From Haematococcus lacustris (lineage: Eukaryota; Chlorophyta; Chlorophyceae; Chlamydomonadales; Haematococcaceae): a stretch of 64,000 bases of DNA. The stretch spans positions 9,723,098-9,787,097 of the forward strand of contig JASKMD010000029.1 in assembly GCA_030144725.1 (NCBI GenBank). Reading direction: 5' to 3'. Positions 1 to 10,800 of the stretch are shown in pieces. The position numbers and the translations under genes are program-made. The notes under the pieces were generated by a model. That model had not been told where the DNA came from. It saw nothing but the letters and a program-made list of their open reading frames with translations, and ran no database searches. Within the stretch, counting starts at the first letter, position 1. The number at the start of each line of letters is the position of its first letter.

Positions 1-3000
1 GGACAGGCCTTCAGGGCACCGCCCCTTGTCAGGTAGAGAGTGGAGCATAGGGGTAATGGGGGACTGTCCGGTATTAACCAGGAACGGTGTAGACTTGATG
101 GACTCTTGCCATGAGTTGTTCACAGCAAACTCAGCAAGTGACAGATAGTCAGGCCAATCAGCTTGGGTGGGAGAGATGTAATGACGTAGCATCTCTTCCA
201 ACACACGGTTGTACCTCTCAGTCTGGCCATCAGACTGAGGGTGATAGGAGGAAGACAAGGAACCTCTCATGCCCAGCAACTTCTGCACATGGTGCCAGAA
301 AGTGTTGTGGAAATGGGGACCACGGTCAGAGACCATGTCTTTTGGCAGGCCATGCAGTTTGAAGACATTGTCAACAAACAGACGGGCAAAGCCCTTGGCA
401 TTCATGCTCTCCTTGCAGGGCACAAAGTGCACCATTTTACTGAGCCTGTCAACAAAGACACAGATGGCATCAAACCCATGTGAAGCAGATGGCAGCTTGG
501 TGATCAGGTCCATTGACACTGACTCCCAACGGTAATCTGGAATGGACAGTGGGTTGAGTAAGCCACCAGGCTTCAGTGTGGAGGACTTGTCACGCTGGCA
601 GGCATCACAGGTAGTGACATAGTGCCTGACATCAGCACGCATGGTGTCCCAGTAGAACACTCGTGACAGCCTCTCAAGGGTTTTGGTTATACCCACATGA
701 CCAGCATAGGCAGCATCATGCATTTCATGCAGAATGTACTCACGCAGTTCAGGGTCATTGGGAACCATCACTGTGCCCTTGCCAGTGCGCCGCCACAGGC
801 CATGGTCGTCCATGTACATGCCAGACAGATCAGCTTCAGCAGTAAACGCAGGGTCAAGCCGGTAACCATGGACCAGGTGATCAGCCAGTTCCAATGGGTG
901 GGCAGGAGCTGCAGGATAGTGCACTGAGGTGTCAGCAGCAGATGGGGCCTCAAGCTCAGGGAGCCTACTATGGTGAGCAGCAACAGGGTTATCAGACACT
1001 GTGGGCCGGGGGGCCAAAGCATCAACGGCAGTGGGGGCATTTGAGGGAGTACCCACAGGTGGAACCTGGGGCAGAGCCTGCGCCACACGCACTTCCCCCC
1101 TCTCCAAAGACTGTTTAGCTTGCCGCCGGGTGGTAACAACACACACCATGGCACAGTCCTGGGGTCCAGCAGGTATCCGGGACAGTGGGTCAGCAGGATT
1201 AGCATCACCTGGCAGGTACTGCAGGTCAAATGTAAACCGTGACAGAAACTCCATCCACCTAGCCTGACGTCTAGACAGCACCTTCTGGGTGGGCAGAGCA
1301 GTCAAAGGCTTATGATCGGTGAAGAGTGTGAATGGTACACCCTCAAGGTAACACCTCCACTCCTTGCATGCAGTGATGAGGGCAAGAAGCTCTTGCTCAC
1401 CAGTGGTGTAGTTACGCTCAGCAGAAGACAGCTTCTTGCTGAGGTATGCAAGGGGGTAGCCATCTTGCATCAGGACTGCTCCTACTCCTTGGAGTGAGGC
1501 ATCACAGTAGACCTGGAAGGGCTGGGTGTGATCAGGTAGACGTAGCATGGGGACCTGGGCAACAGCAGCTTTGAGGGAAGCAAAGGCTTTCAGCTCATCA
1601 GCAGGCCAATTGTGCCACAGAAATGAGTCACCAGCTTTGCCACACAGATCTGTGAGAGGTGCAGCTAGGACACTGAAATTATGCACAAATTTGCGCACAA
1701 AATTAGCAGCACCTAGGAATGACTGGAGCTGTTGCAGGGATTGAGGCACAGGCCAGGAAGAAATGCTCTTGATTTTCTCAGGGTCCACAGCAATAGCACC
1801 AGCAAAGATGACATGGCCAAGGAATTTCAGCGTGGTACGCATGAATTCACATTTGGACTGCTTGGCAAAGAGCTTGTTGAGCCTCAGGAGGTCAAAGACC
1901 TTTCTGAGATGCTTCAAATGCTCGTCCACAGATTTGGACATGACCAAGATGTCATCCAGGTACACCAGGGCACACTGGTTCAGGACTGGTGCAAAGGCAT
2001 CATTCATGACACGCTGGAATGTAGCAGGTGCATTGCAGAGCCCAAAAGACAGTACCTTGAACTGGTAGTGGCCGTCAGGGGTCCTGAAGGCCGTCTTGGG
2101 CACATCTTCAGGGGTGATCCTGATCTGGTTGTAACCTGCTTGAAGGTCTAGGGAAGAAAACACAGTGCAACCTGACAGCTTATCAAACAAGTCATCAATC
2201 CTGGGCAGTGGATACTGATCCCTGATGGTGATCTTGTTGAGCTGACGGTAATCAAGGCACATGCGTAACTCACCAGACTTCTTCTTGACAAACAGGATAG
2301 GAGCAGCAAAAGGACTGGAGCTTGGTTCTATCATGCCCTTGGCAAGTAGGTCCTGCACCTGCTTCTTCAGCTCAGCATGCTCATCCTGACTCATGCGGTA
2401 TTGAGGTACCACAGAGGGTCGTGCATCAGGCACAAGGGGGATGGCATGGCCCACAGGACGCTCAGGTGGCAGAGATGTGATGGGTGCAAACACATCAGCA
2501 TACTCATCCAGCAAAGCATTGAGTGCCTGGGACACACCTGGAGGTAGGTCAGGTTCAGCTGGAGCTGGATCAGGGGTACTTGAGTTGTCCACAGTGATCA
2601 GGGCCAGGACACCTGTGCCTCCTTTTCGTAACCACCTGGCAGCAACTTTTGCAGAAGCCAGAGGGGGTTTTGCACGTAGAGCATTGACCAGGAAAGAGGC
2701 AGGGTTGCTTACAGCAGACTGCCCTGACTGAGACACACCAGCAGAAGGACATGGCAGCACTACTGGCTCACTCTTGTCACATGCTAGGCTGAGTGTCTTG
2801 TCCTGGTATGACATCACGGCCTCATGCTCATTCAACCAGTCATTCCCCAGCAGCACATCAAAGTCTGGCAAGAGGGAAGGCATGACATTGAGTTGGCAGG
2901 GTACTGTAACACCTGGCAGCCTCAGCTCAGCCTTAACAAACTGGGAACAGCTCAACACAGTGTTGTTAGCAGCATGCCACTCTTGCATGTGCTTCAACAT

Positions 3001-3123
3001 GTGGACAGGTACAGCATGTGCAGCAACAAATGATGCACTGACAAAGCTGTGGGTAGCACCAGTGTCACACAGGACACGTGCAGGATGCTCATTCAGGTGA
3101 CCAGCAAAGGCACATGAGCAGGT
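1..3123 (-). CDS. Ty3/gypsy Pol: retropepsin, RT, RNase H, integrase (partial)
   Basis: The frame has no stop from just after a TGA at 3126-3124 down to base 1, about 1,040 codons. Visible in order are the retropepsin active site LCDTG (about 3058-3070), RT motifs including LDYRQLNK, FSSLDLQAGY and the catalytic YLDDIL (about 1950-1963), RNase H with YCDAS and FTDHKPL (about 1300-1530), the integrase HHCC zinc finger (H-H then CDAC, about 590-700) and the integrase core with MDLIT and SDRGPHF. The polyprotein would make and insert cDNA copies of the element. No in-frame ATG context marks the start. A stop lies directly upstream of the protease, so Pol probably relied on Gag read-through or frameshift, or this copy is damaged there. 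Confidence 0.92.
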
Positions 3124-3403
3124 TCACACACAAGGCATGCCTCAGTGTATTCAGCACAGTTTTGGTGTGACATGACATGTGGTGTGACATGACATGCAGT
3201 CTGACATGACTTGACATGACATGCAGTCCACCATGTCAGCAACACAAACTACAATGGCAGCAGCAGCCATTGACAGGAGGGGAACCCTCACTATCATATG
3301 AGCTCATGGTATGACAATCAAGAGGTGTGAGAGGGTACCTGGCCAACTGCAAAACCCCATGTTGTGCCTGGGCCACATGGTGCACAACAGCAACCGGGCA
3401 CCG

Positions 3404-4392
3404 TCAGGCAGGATGCACACCAGAGCCAGCAGCAGCCACAAGGGCCTTGTGGTTGGTGATGGTTGCACGAATGGCATCATCCACAGTGGGGGCCACAAGG
3501 GCATGCAGGTCCTTGGCAGCAGGACCACGTTCAACCACACTGACCAACATGACATCTGTCATGCAGTCCAAGCCAAGCAGATATGAGGGCAGAGCAAGGA
3601 CAGGGTCAAGGCCATGTGCAACACAATGTGCTACTGGGTCCTCCGGACAGTGCACGGCGGCCAGAGGCCGAACCGGCAGCAGTCCACCGCTCAGTCACGG
3701 GCAACCCGCGACATGAGTTGGAGTCATGACCAGCAGTGACAGTGGCAACAACAGGCAGGGGTGCAGCAGCGGGGTGAACACCGGCATACCTTTCCCGGAG
3801 CAAGCGTGCGAGGGTTCGAAGTGCCCGCAGATATCGAGGCAACATCGCTCTGCACATCAAGCTTTTGCAGAGCGGCATACAAGTGTTGCAATGCACGCAA
3901 TGCGTCCGACAGAGGCTTGGCAAGCAATGTCGAGACATGTGCGACAGCGAGAGGCCTCCTAGCTGGTCTAGGGCTGACTGGGAGCGAAGCAACACCAGCA
4001 GCACGCTTAGCCGCAGGAGGACTCACCCTTGTACCGGCCGCGACCAGCTGCCGCAGAAGTGAGGCGATTTGGGGTCGAAGGACTGTCGAACTGGACCAAT
4101 CCAATATCGACCAGCACATCTTTTCCATCGACCTGCAAAGCTCCTGCGAATGCAAAACTCCTGCAATTACCTCGCCCGGTTCCGGTGCCGCACCATATGC
4201 GGGACCCGTCTCCGCTGTAGCTACAGAGCAGCTGCAGCTGGAGGAAGGACGCCAGAGGCGCCATTGGTCTTGTTCGCCGAAGCGACATTTTGGGTAGTTG
4301 AAGTCATATTGACTGGACCGCGAGCTTAAATGCTCGGGGTCGGAAACCAGCTGTAACGTGCGGGGACGCAACGTCAGATGACCTTTTGACAC
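3404..4392 (-). pseudogene. Gag-like region, frame-shifted
   Basis: Three partly overlapping minus-strand frames each look protein-like for part of the length. One is a leucine-rich helical stretch (about 3840-4392, with LRQLVAAGTRVSPP and ALRALQHLYAALQKLD). The second continues as RYLRALRTLARLLRERYAG (about 3720-3840). The third holds LPSYLLGLDCMTDVMLVSVVERG (about 3404-3655). Changes of frame near 3835 and 3700 would be needed to join them. No CCHC zinc knuckle is visible. The position directly upstream of Pol is the main reason to call this Gag; the sequence itself is not diagnostic. Bases 3124-3403 hold a TGACATGACA-type microsatellite (3160-3235) and no clear coding sequence. Confidence 0.45.
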
Positions 4393-4699
4393 AAGCTCGA
4401 AGGCCGGTCCAGTCGAGGCGGTGACTTCCGACTAGGGTGTTGGGTTACAGCGGTGTATTGCGAGAATGGCTAGAGCTTAGAACGGGGCTCCCTGGGATCG
4501 AACCAGTTGTACTCACGAACGCAATGTCGCTAGTCTTTAACCTGCCAAATCTCACTCTACACGTGTAACCCGCGTCCCGCGACGGCTCGCATTCACGAGA
4601 CAGCCCAGACGACGCGAAGCGGCAATCTCTTCCAGAGGTGCGCACTTTACACACAGCCTCCAGTCCACAGACACCACACATGCCCACATAACCAGATGC
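4393..4699. other. Gene-free stretch with a tRNA T-arm-like motif
   Basis: No coding frame is convincing here. Read on the minus strand, 4486-4512 contains CTGGTTCGATCCCAG, which folds as a 4-bp stem with a 7-base TTCGATC loop and resembles a tRNA T-arm or pol III B box. No complete cloverleaf is present. It could be part of the retroelement leader (primer site region) or a tRNA-derived SINE relic. Confidence 0.3.
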
Positions 4700-5575
4700 A
4701 TGCTACACAAACAGATCACTTGGCTCTACGCTCAAGCTGCCAAGCATGGACACCGCATGCTCATTATGCTGCGACACACCCTACGAGCCAGACAACTCCT
4801 ACATGCCACCACGGCGCAGCTCACTGCCACCCAGGAAGGACAAGAACTCTACCCTAAGGAAACCAAACTGCTTGGACAACTCATCACACAGAATACCAGC
4901 CCCCTTCCACTCGACATAGTTAGTGCTTGCATGACGTGCCTCAAAAGCTTGGGCATCCGACATGCCACAGAGCTCCAACACACCATCGCTGGCCATACCT
5001 ACATCATATCAGGAAAGATGCTTAAAGAACGCTTCCACAACAAAGTCCAACAAAAGCACTACATCGCCCTCAACAGACTAACGACCATGGCGACCCAGGA
5101 CAGATGCCCAACCACAACAGAAGCGAAAGACATCGCAGCCAAACGAGACACCACCCTAGACCTGCCCGCTGCGCAAAGACTAATTAAACCATGGGCCGCG
5201 GGTCTGACGGAGCTTGCACCAACCGACGTCGAGGAAGACACAAAACACCGCTACGCTGATATTAGGGCGTACGTGACTGCCAAGAAGCCCACACCGACCG
5301 AAGCGACGCACGTGACCGAACATGCAACACAACCACCCGCAGCCCAGGAGGCCATCAAGAGTAGCTCCCGGCTGCTAAGGCGAGAGAACAGGGAAACCCA
5401 ATCGCCCCCAACGAAACCCGCCCGTCCCAAGGCGGGCACGAAACGGAACACGGAGGGCAGACAGATCCAGACTATCCCGAAGGATATAGTGCGCACAGTT
5501 GGCCTTGACCACTCGCGCCGATTAAGGCCGGAAGTCGCCTATGTCATTTCTTCCCGGGAGGCATACTGCAGATAG
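4700..5575 (+). pseudogene. Open frame, probable linker fragment of an algal non-LTR retrotransposon
   Basis: A 291-codon frame begins at ATG 4700 and ends at TAG 5573. The middle part (LPLDIVSACMTCLKSLGIRHA, then HTYIISGKMLKERFHNKVQ, then HYIALNRLT) has the character of the basic region that follows the reverse transcriptase in large green-algal LINEs with a C-terminal restriction-like endonuclease. That match is from memory of the pattern, not a search. The last 22 or so codons lie inside a sequence repeated in inverted orientation at 19.3-19.4 kb, so the natural C-terminus is probably replaced. No catalytic motif is seen. The fragment at 18.5-19.0 kb may derive from the same type of element. 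Confidence 0.4.
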
Positions 5576-5670
5576 CCCCAGGAAAGGCCGACTCATCGCC
5601 GTTGTAATCATTGGAAAACTCGAAGTTGCTGCGATGTTATAACTATTTGAAAAGTTGCCTAACCCTGTAC
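5510..5670. repeat. Left arm of a diverged ~160-bp inverted repeat
   Basis: The reverse complement of this segment matches 19276-19434 along its length, with shared blocks such as AGTCGGCCTTTCCTGGGGCT, ATGCCTCCCGGGA and CTTCCGGCCTTAATCGGCGC. By eye the identity is around 80 percent. In both places the inner side is flanked by minisatellites rich in CAGGGTCCTGC. Confidence 0.85.
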
Positions 5671-6265
5671 CGGGTCCTACCGACCCTGTACAGGGTCCTG
5701 GGCCACAGGGTTCTGCCGCACGGCTACAGGGTCCTACGACACAGTTTTACAGGGTTCTGCCGCACGCCTACAGGGTCCTGCGTCACATTCTCACAGGGTT
5801 CTGCCGCACGGCTACAGGGTCCTGCGACATTTGTTTACAGGGTTCTGCCGCACGGCTACAGGGTTCTGCGACACATTCTTACAGGGTTGTGCCGCACGGC
5901 TACAGGGTCGTACGATACACGTCTACAGGGTCCTGGCGCACGGCTACAGGGTCCTGCTACATTAGGCTACAGGGTTCTGCCGCACGCCAACAGGGTCCTA
6001 CGACATTAGTCTACAGGGTTCTGCCGCACGGCTACAGGGTCGTACGACACACGTCTACAGGGTTCTGCCGCACGGCTACAGGGTTCTGCGACACATTCTT
6101 ACAGGGTTGTGCCGCACGGCTACAGGGTCGTACGATACACGTCTACAGGGTTCTGTCGCACGGCTACAGGGTCCTACCACATATTCTCACAGGGTCCTGC
6201 CGCACGGCTACAGGGTCCTACGACACACGTTCACAGGGTCCTGCCGCACGGCTACAGGGTTCTGC
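5655..6265. repeat. Minisatellite of CAGGGTYCTGCCGCACGGCTA-like units
   Basis: About thirty units of roughly 20 bases alternate between an invariant CAGGGTTCTGCCGCACGGCT form and a variable CAGGGTCCTACGACACR form, giving a higher-order period near 40. The open frames across it are by-products of the repeat period. Bases 6266-6540 hold only a CAACAACACCACAC-type microsatellite (about 6355-6410) and no gene. Confidence 0.9.
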
Positions 6266-6540
6266 CACAACGTATGCAACGACGCCCGAACACCTCGCAA
6301 CACCACAACAAACGGCATGTATTGCTGGTGCTAAGCACATGCATTGATGGAAGGTGACAACACCACACAACAACACCACACAACATCACTACAACAACAA
6401 CACAACGACTCATGCATTGCTCACCACATATGTCATGTGCACAACCACAAGGACAGGCTGCACCTCATTGCTATGGGCTAACACCTTATCACGGGACTGC
6501 TAAGCACTTTGCCTTGCTGCCTATGCCCCATGGCACCAAA

Positions 6541-6850
6541 TCAGGCTGGGCTAGGCTAGGCTGGGCTAGCCTGGGGTAGGCTAGGCTAGGGTAGGCTGGG
6601 GTAGGCTAGGCTAGGCAAGGCTAGCCTGGGGTAGGCTAGGCTAGGCTAGGCTAGGCTGGGGTAGGCTGGGCTAGGCTTGGCTCCAGGTTGCCCACTCCAG
6701 GTTGCCCGCTCGAGGCTGCCCGCTTCAGGCTGCCCGCTCTAGGCTGCCCGCTCCAGGCTGCCCGCTCCAGGCTGCCCGCTCCAGGCTGCCCGCTCCATGC
6801 TGCCCACTCCGGGCTGCCCGCTCCAGGCTGCCCGCTCCATGCTGCTACGC
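6541..6850. repeat. GGCTAGGCTGGG and GGCTGCCCGCTCCA tandem repeats
   Basis: Two adjacent arrays are present. Bases 6541-6675 are a degenerate 5-7 bp array of GGCTA/GGCTGGG words. Bases 6680-6845 are a 14-bp array (GCCCGCTCCAGGCT). Open frames here are artefacts of the array. Confidence 0.9.
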
Positions 6851-7335
6851 CAAGGGCTGCTGGGTGCCATTGGGTGGGGGAGAGGAGAGAAGAGGGGAGG
6901 AGGGGAGGAGGGGAGGAGGGTAGGTAGGTGGCAGACTCGGAAGTGGTGGTGGTGGGCTTGGGCAGGGAAGGGGGAAGGGGGAAGGGGGCAAGGGGCAGCA
7001 GTGTGACCATCAGACCTGCGGCAGCAAGAGGCATCCTTGCATTTAGGCTTGGCATTGGGGACCACTCATGTGCAAGGACTGGCCACTTACAGTTACGCTC
7101 CGTGTCACGCCGCCGGGGTAGGGTACGGGTTACAGGGTACGGGGAGGGTACGGTACTTGCTGGCTCCTTGTTTGTTGCTGCTCTACGGCCTTGCTTGCAA
7201 TCATTCAGGCCATGCTACACCTGCCATGCTCCAGCTGTCGACAACTGCAAGCAAACATCAGCCAGCAAGCATGTGCACTCACCGGAAGTCCTGGCTGTCG
7301 CTCCAAGCGCCTCCTACCTCCTGCTCTTGGCTGCT
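6851..7335. other. Purine-rich stretch and one copy of a dispersed intron-flanked module, up to the gap
   Basis: Bases 6878-6990 are GGGAGGA-type purine repeats. Bases 7008-7090 hold, on the minus strand, a GTAAGTGG donor-like word and TTGCTGCCGCAG followed by GTC, matching modules at 20.8, 21.2, 21.4 and 21.8 kb. No gene is visible. The stretch 7090-7160 is TACGGGTACGG-like. Confidence 0.5.
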
Positions 7336-7835
7336 NNNNNNNNNNNNNNNNNNNNNNNNNNNNNNNNNNNNNNNNNNNNNNNNNNNNNNNNNNNNNNNNN
7401 NNNNNNNNNNNNNNNNNNNNNNNNNNNNNNNNNNNNNNNNNNNNNNNNNNNNNNNNNNNNNNNNNNNNNNNNNNNNNNNNNNNNNNNNNNNNNNNNNNNN
7501 NNNNNNNNNNNNNNNNNNNNNNNNNNNNNNNNNNNNNNNNNNNNNNNNNNNNNNNNNNNNNNNNNNNNNNNNNNNNNNNNNNNNNNNNNNNNNNNNNNNN
7601 NNNNNNNNNNNNNNNNNNNNNNNNNNNNNNNNNNNNNNNNNNNNNNNNNNNNNNNNNNNNNNNNNNNNNNNNNNNNNNNNNNNNNNNNNNNNNNNNNNNN
7701 NNNNNNNNNNNNNNNNNNNNNNNNNNNNNNNNNNNNNNNNNNNNNNNNNNNNNNNNNNNNNNNNNNNNNNNNNNNNNNNNNNNNNNNNNNNNNNNNNNNN
7801 NNNNNNNNNNNNNNNNNNNNNNNNNNNNNNNNNNN
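7336..7835. other. Assembly gap of 500 N
   Basis: Exactly 500 undetermined bases. A round number suggests a gap of unknown true size. It removes the 5' end and start codon of the LINE to its right. Confidence 0.99.
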
Positions 7836-10800
7836 TGGGTCAACAACCTCCGGCTCTCTTTTGGCGGCCTCTTTCTTACCTCTCCCCTTCTCCCTCGCCC
7901 CATCCTCCTCCACTTACAAGACACCCATCTCCTCTACCTCCACCCCTCCTCCAACACCAGGTTCCTTGGGGACACCTCGGATTGGCTGACCCTCTTCTCC
8001 CATCAAGACCACTTCCCCTCCCCCATCCTTTGGGTTGGAAGCACCTCCAGTGACGGGACCATATCCCATCGTCTTTCCCCACAAGGCACATCCCTTCCCA
8101 CCCTCTCTCTCCCCTCGTCCACCCACATCTCCCTCCACCCAGGAGACATTATCATCCTCTGTTCCTGCCCACGAGGTACAAGACCCTTCCTCTCGCCCCT
8201 CTCACCACCGTTCACCTGGACCATTACAGGTCAAGGGTCATTCTCCTACTCCCTCCGTAGGGTTCACTTTTCCACCTCCCCCCCTATCTCCTCCTTGCGT
8301 CACCCCCCCTATACCCCACCTTGTCCCCCGCTTATCCCTACCGCCCCTCCTCCTCCACCTACCACCTCTACCACCACTTCTTCTCCCGGTCCACCCACTA
8401 CCTTACCTGCTACCTTCGTCCCCGCACCTACCTTCTCCCCTCCTCATGTCCCAGCCCCCCTCCTACCATCTTTGGCACTGCTCCCAACACCCTACCCCAA
8501 CCCCATCATACCCCTACCCCCAACCTCTGATCCCACCGACTTTTCCCCACCCCCTATCCCACTCCCCCCGGAGACCGCTAACCCCATCCCCCATACCCTG
8601 GCCTCACCACCCCAACCAGTCCCCACCTCCCCGCTACCCCTTGCCCCCCTTCCCCCCCCTCTCCCTTCCCCCATCTCCCCCCACACCTCTTCCTCTCCTG
8701 AGGCTATCCCCCCCGACCAAGACCCTATCTGTGCCATTTGCCTCTCACCTATTACACCAGGGCAAACCCTCTTCATCCCCCCTTGCCATAGGCATCACGC
8801 CATCCATCACCACCCTCCCGACCTAGATTGTTGGGGCCGCCTCCTCGCTGCTTCCACATCTCACGGAGTCAATTGCCCCCACTGCCGTTTTCCCATCCGA
8901 CCCCCCACCTTATTAGAGGCCGACAGTCCCATGGAGCTCCTTCCTTCCTTTCCCATCACCCCACCCAGCCCCTCTGACCTTATCCTCTTATCCTCCTCAG
9001 CTTCCCATTCGGCCCCCCCCCCCATCCTCCCCACCCCTTCTCACCCCCCCTACTTTGAGGGTCAGCACAGGCAGATGTGTGCCCTGCATGCTCTCAACAT
9101 GCTTATGGGTTGGCAAGCAGCCACTGGGGACCAATTTCAAGCCTTCCGTTACCACCTCCCTCAAGGTACCACCTTTTTCTATGGTGATGGGGACACCCAG
9201 GTGGACGAGACAGACCACCAACACCATGACGACGGCTTCTTTACCGGTGCTATAGTGGCAGCTTGGCTACAACATCACACCTCCACCTTCCTTACCCCTG
9301 TCCCGTGGGACGCTCCACTTTCTCAACAGCCTCGCCTCCTCAACGCTCTCTCCCCCCCCAACCCCAACCTTTCTCTCAGGGATCTAATCTCCAACTACCC
9401 AACCTCCCTCCCGCATCTCTTCCACACCCTAGCCCACCTCTTCCACTGCTCAGGCTTCCTCTGCTTCTCTAACCCCCCCCACGCTCACACCTTCACTATC
9501 CGGTTCGCAGCCAACAACTGGTATATTCTCGACTCCATGAGCCCCACTGGACCTCGCCTCCTCTCACTACCCAACCTCATCCACCCCTCCTTCACCATCT
9601 TTTACCCTTCTTCCCTCCCGCCTGCCCTACTCTCCCCTAATGCCCTTCATTTCCCTGTCCTCTCCCTCCTTCACCCTCCACCTCCGTTGCTCACCTCTCC
9701 CCTGTTCCACACCCCGTCCCACACCCCCAACCACCTCTCCCCTACTCCTGACCCCCTTCCTACCTCGAGCCCTGTACACATCTCCCACACCCCACACCCC
9801 TACCACCCCCCTTCGACCACCACTCTCCCCTCCCCAATCAACCACCCAACCTACCACCCAATTAGCAACCCTCTTTCACCCCAAAGCCCAACCTTTCCCG
9901 ACCACTCTCCTGCCACCTCAAACCTCCCCCCCCATCTCTCAACCACCCCTCCTCACTCCCCAAACCACCAAGACCCCCCCTCCCCGTCAAGGCTTCCCCT
10001 TCCCAACCACTCTACAGACACCCCCCCCCCCACCCGCCACAGTCACCCATCTCCTGCCCCGACACCCCCCCCCCCTAGCCAGCCCTCCTCCACCCCTTCC
10101 CATCCCGCCAACAGCCATCCCTTACCCTCCCCATCACGCCTACCCATCCCTAACCACACCACAACCACCCCTCTTCACCCCCACCGCAGCCACCCCTCTC
10201 CCATCCCTTCAAGGCCCCCCACCCCCCACGACCCTACAGGCACCCCTACAGGCACCCCTTCCCACCAAAGGCACCCCTCTTCTGCCACAACAAGGCTATC
10301 TTCAGCCAATCACCCTACCGCCACCCTTCCCCTTCCCTGCCTCAGACCCACTCCTCCAGCCCCATCACGGCCACCCATCCCCCGCCACCCAACAGCCACC
10401 TCTCCCCAAAACACCAACCCTACCCCCCCCTCCCATCGCCACTCCCCCTCGCCTGCCCATCCCCCCCCCTCGCTTGCCTCCCCCCCCCCTATCCCAGACC
10501 CTCTCCCCTCACGCCCCTCACCAATCCCCCCTACTCTTACCCACAACCCTCACCCCCCCCCCACATCCCTCCCCTCCAACACCTCCCTTCCCCCAAACAC
10601 CTCCTTCCCTCTCACCACTCCCCCCTCCCCTTTACCACCACGACCACACAGTAGGCCCTTCTCCAACTCCACTACCCCTCCACCTTCTCCCCCTTCTCCC
10701 CCAGGAGCCCCAACCAACTCCCCTCTCCCCCCACCCCGTCCTTCGAGGCCGCCACCCCATCATGCATCTCGCCAACGGTCTTCTAGGGCTCCCTCCCAAA

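Larger units (their letters stand above)
1..4392 (-). mobile_element. Ty3/gypsy LTR retrotransposon, internal part, cut by window edge
   Basis: Read on the minus strand, the order is a Gag-like region (4392 to about 3400), then retropepsin, reverse transcriptase, RNase H and integrase (3123 to 1). Integrase after RNase H is the Ty3/gypsy order; Ty1/copia has integrase before the reverse transcriptase. The integrase continues past base 1, so the 3' LTR is not in the window. I could not identify a 5' LTR either, because its partner copy is outside. The Pol frame is intact over more than 3 kb while Gag appears frame-shifted, so this copy is probably not autonomous. Confidence 0.9.

Noticed and set aside
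768..1229. 153-codon minus-strand frame
   Set aside because: It is an alternative frame of the Ty3/gypsy Pol gene, whose true frame is open through the same bases and carries the conserved motifs.
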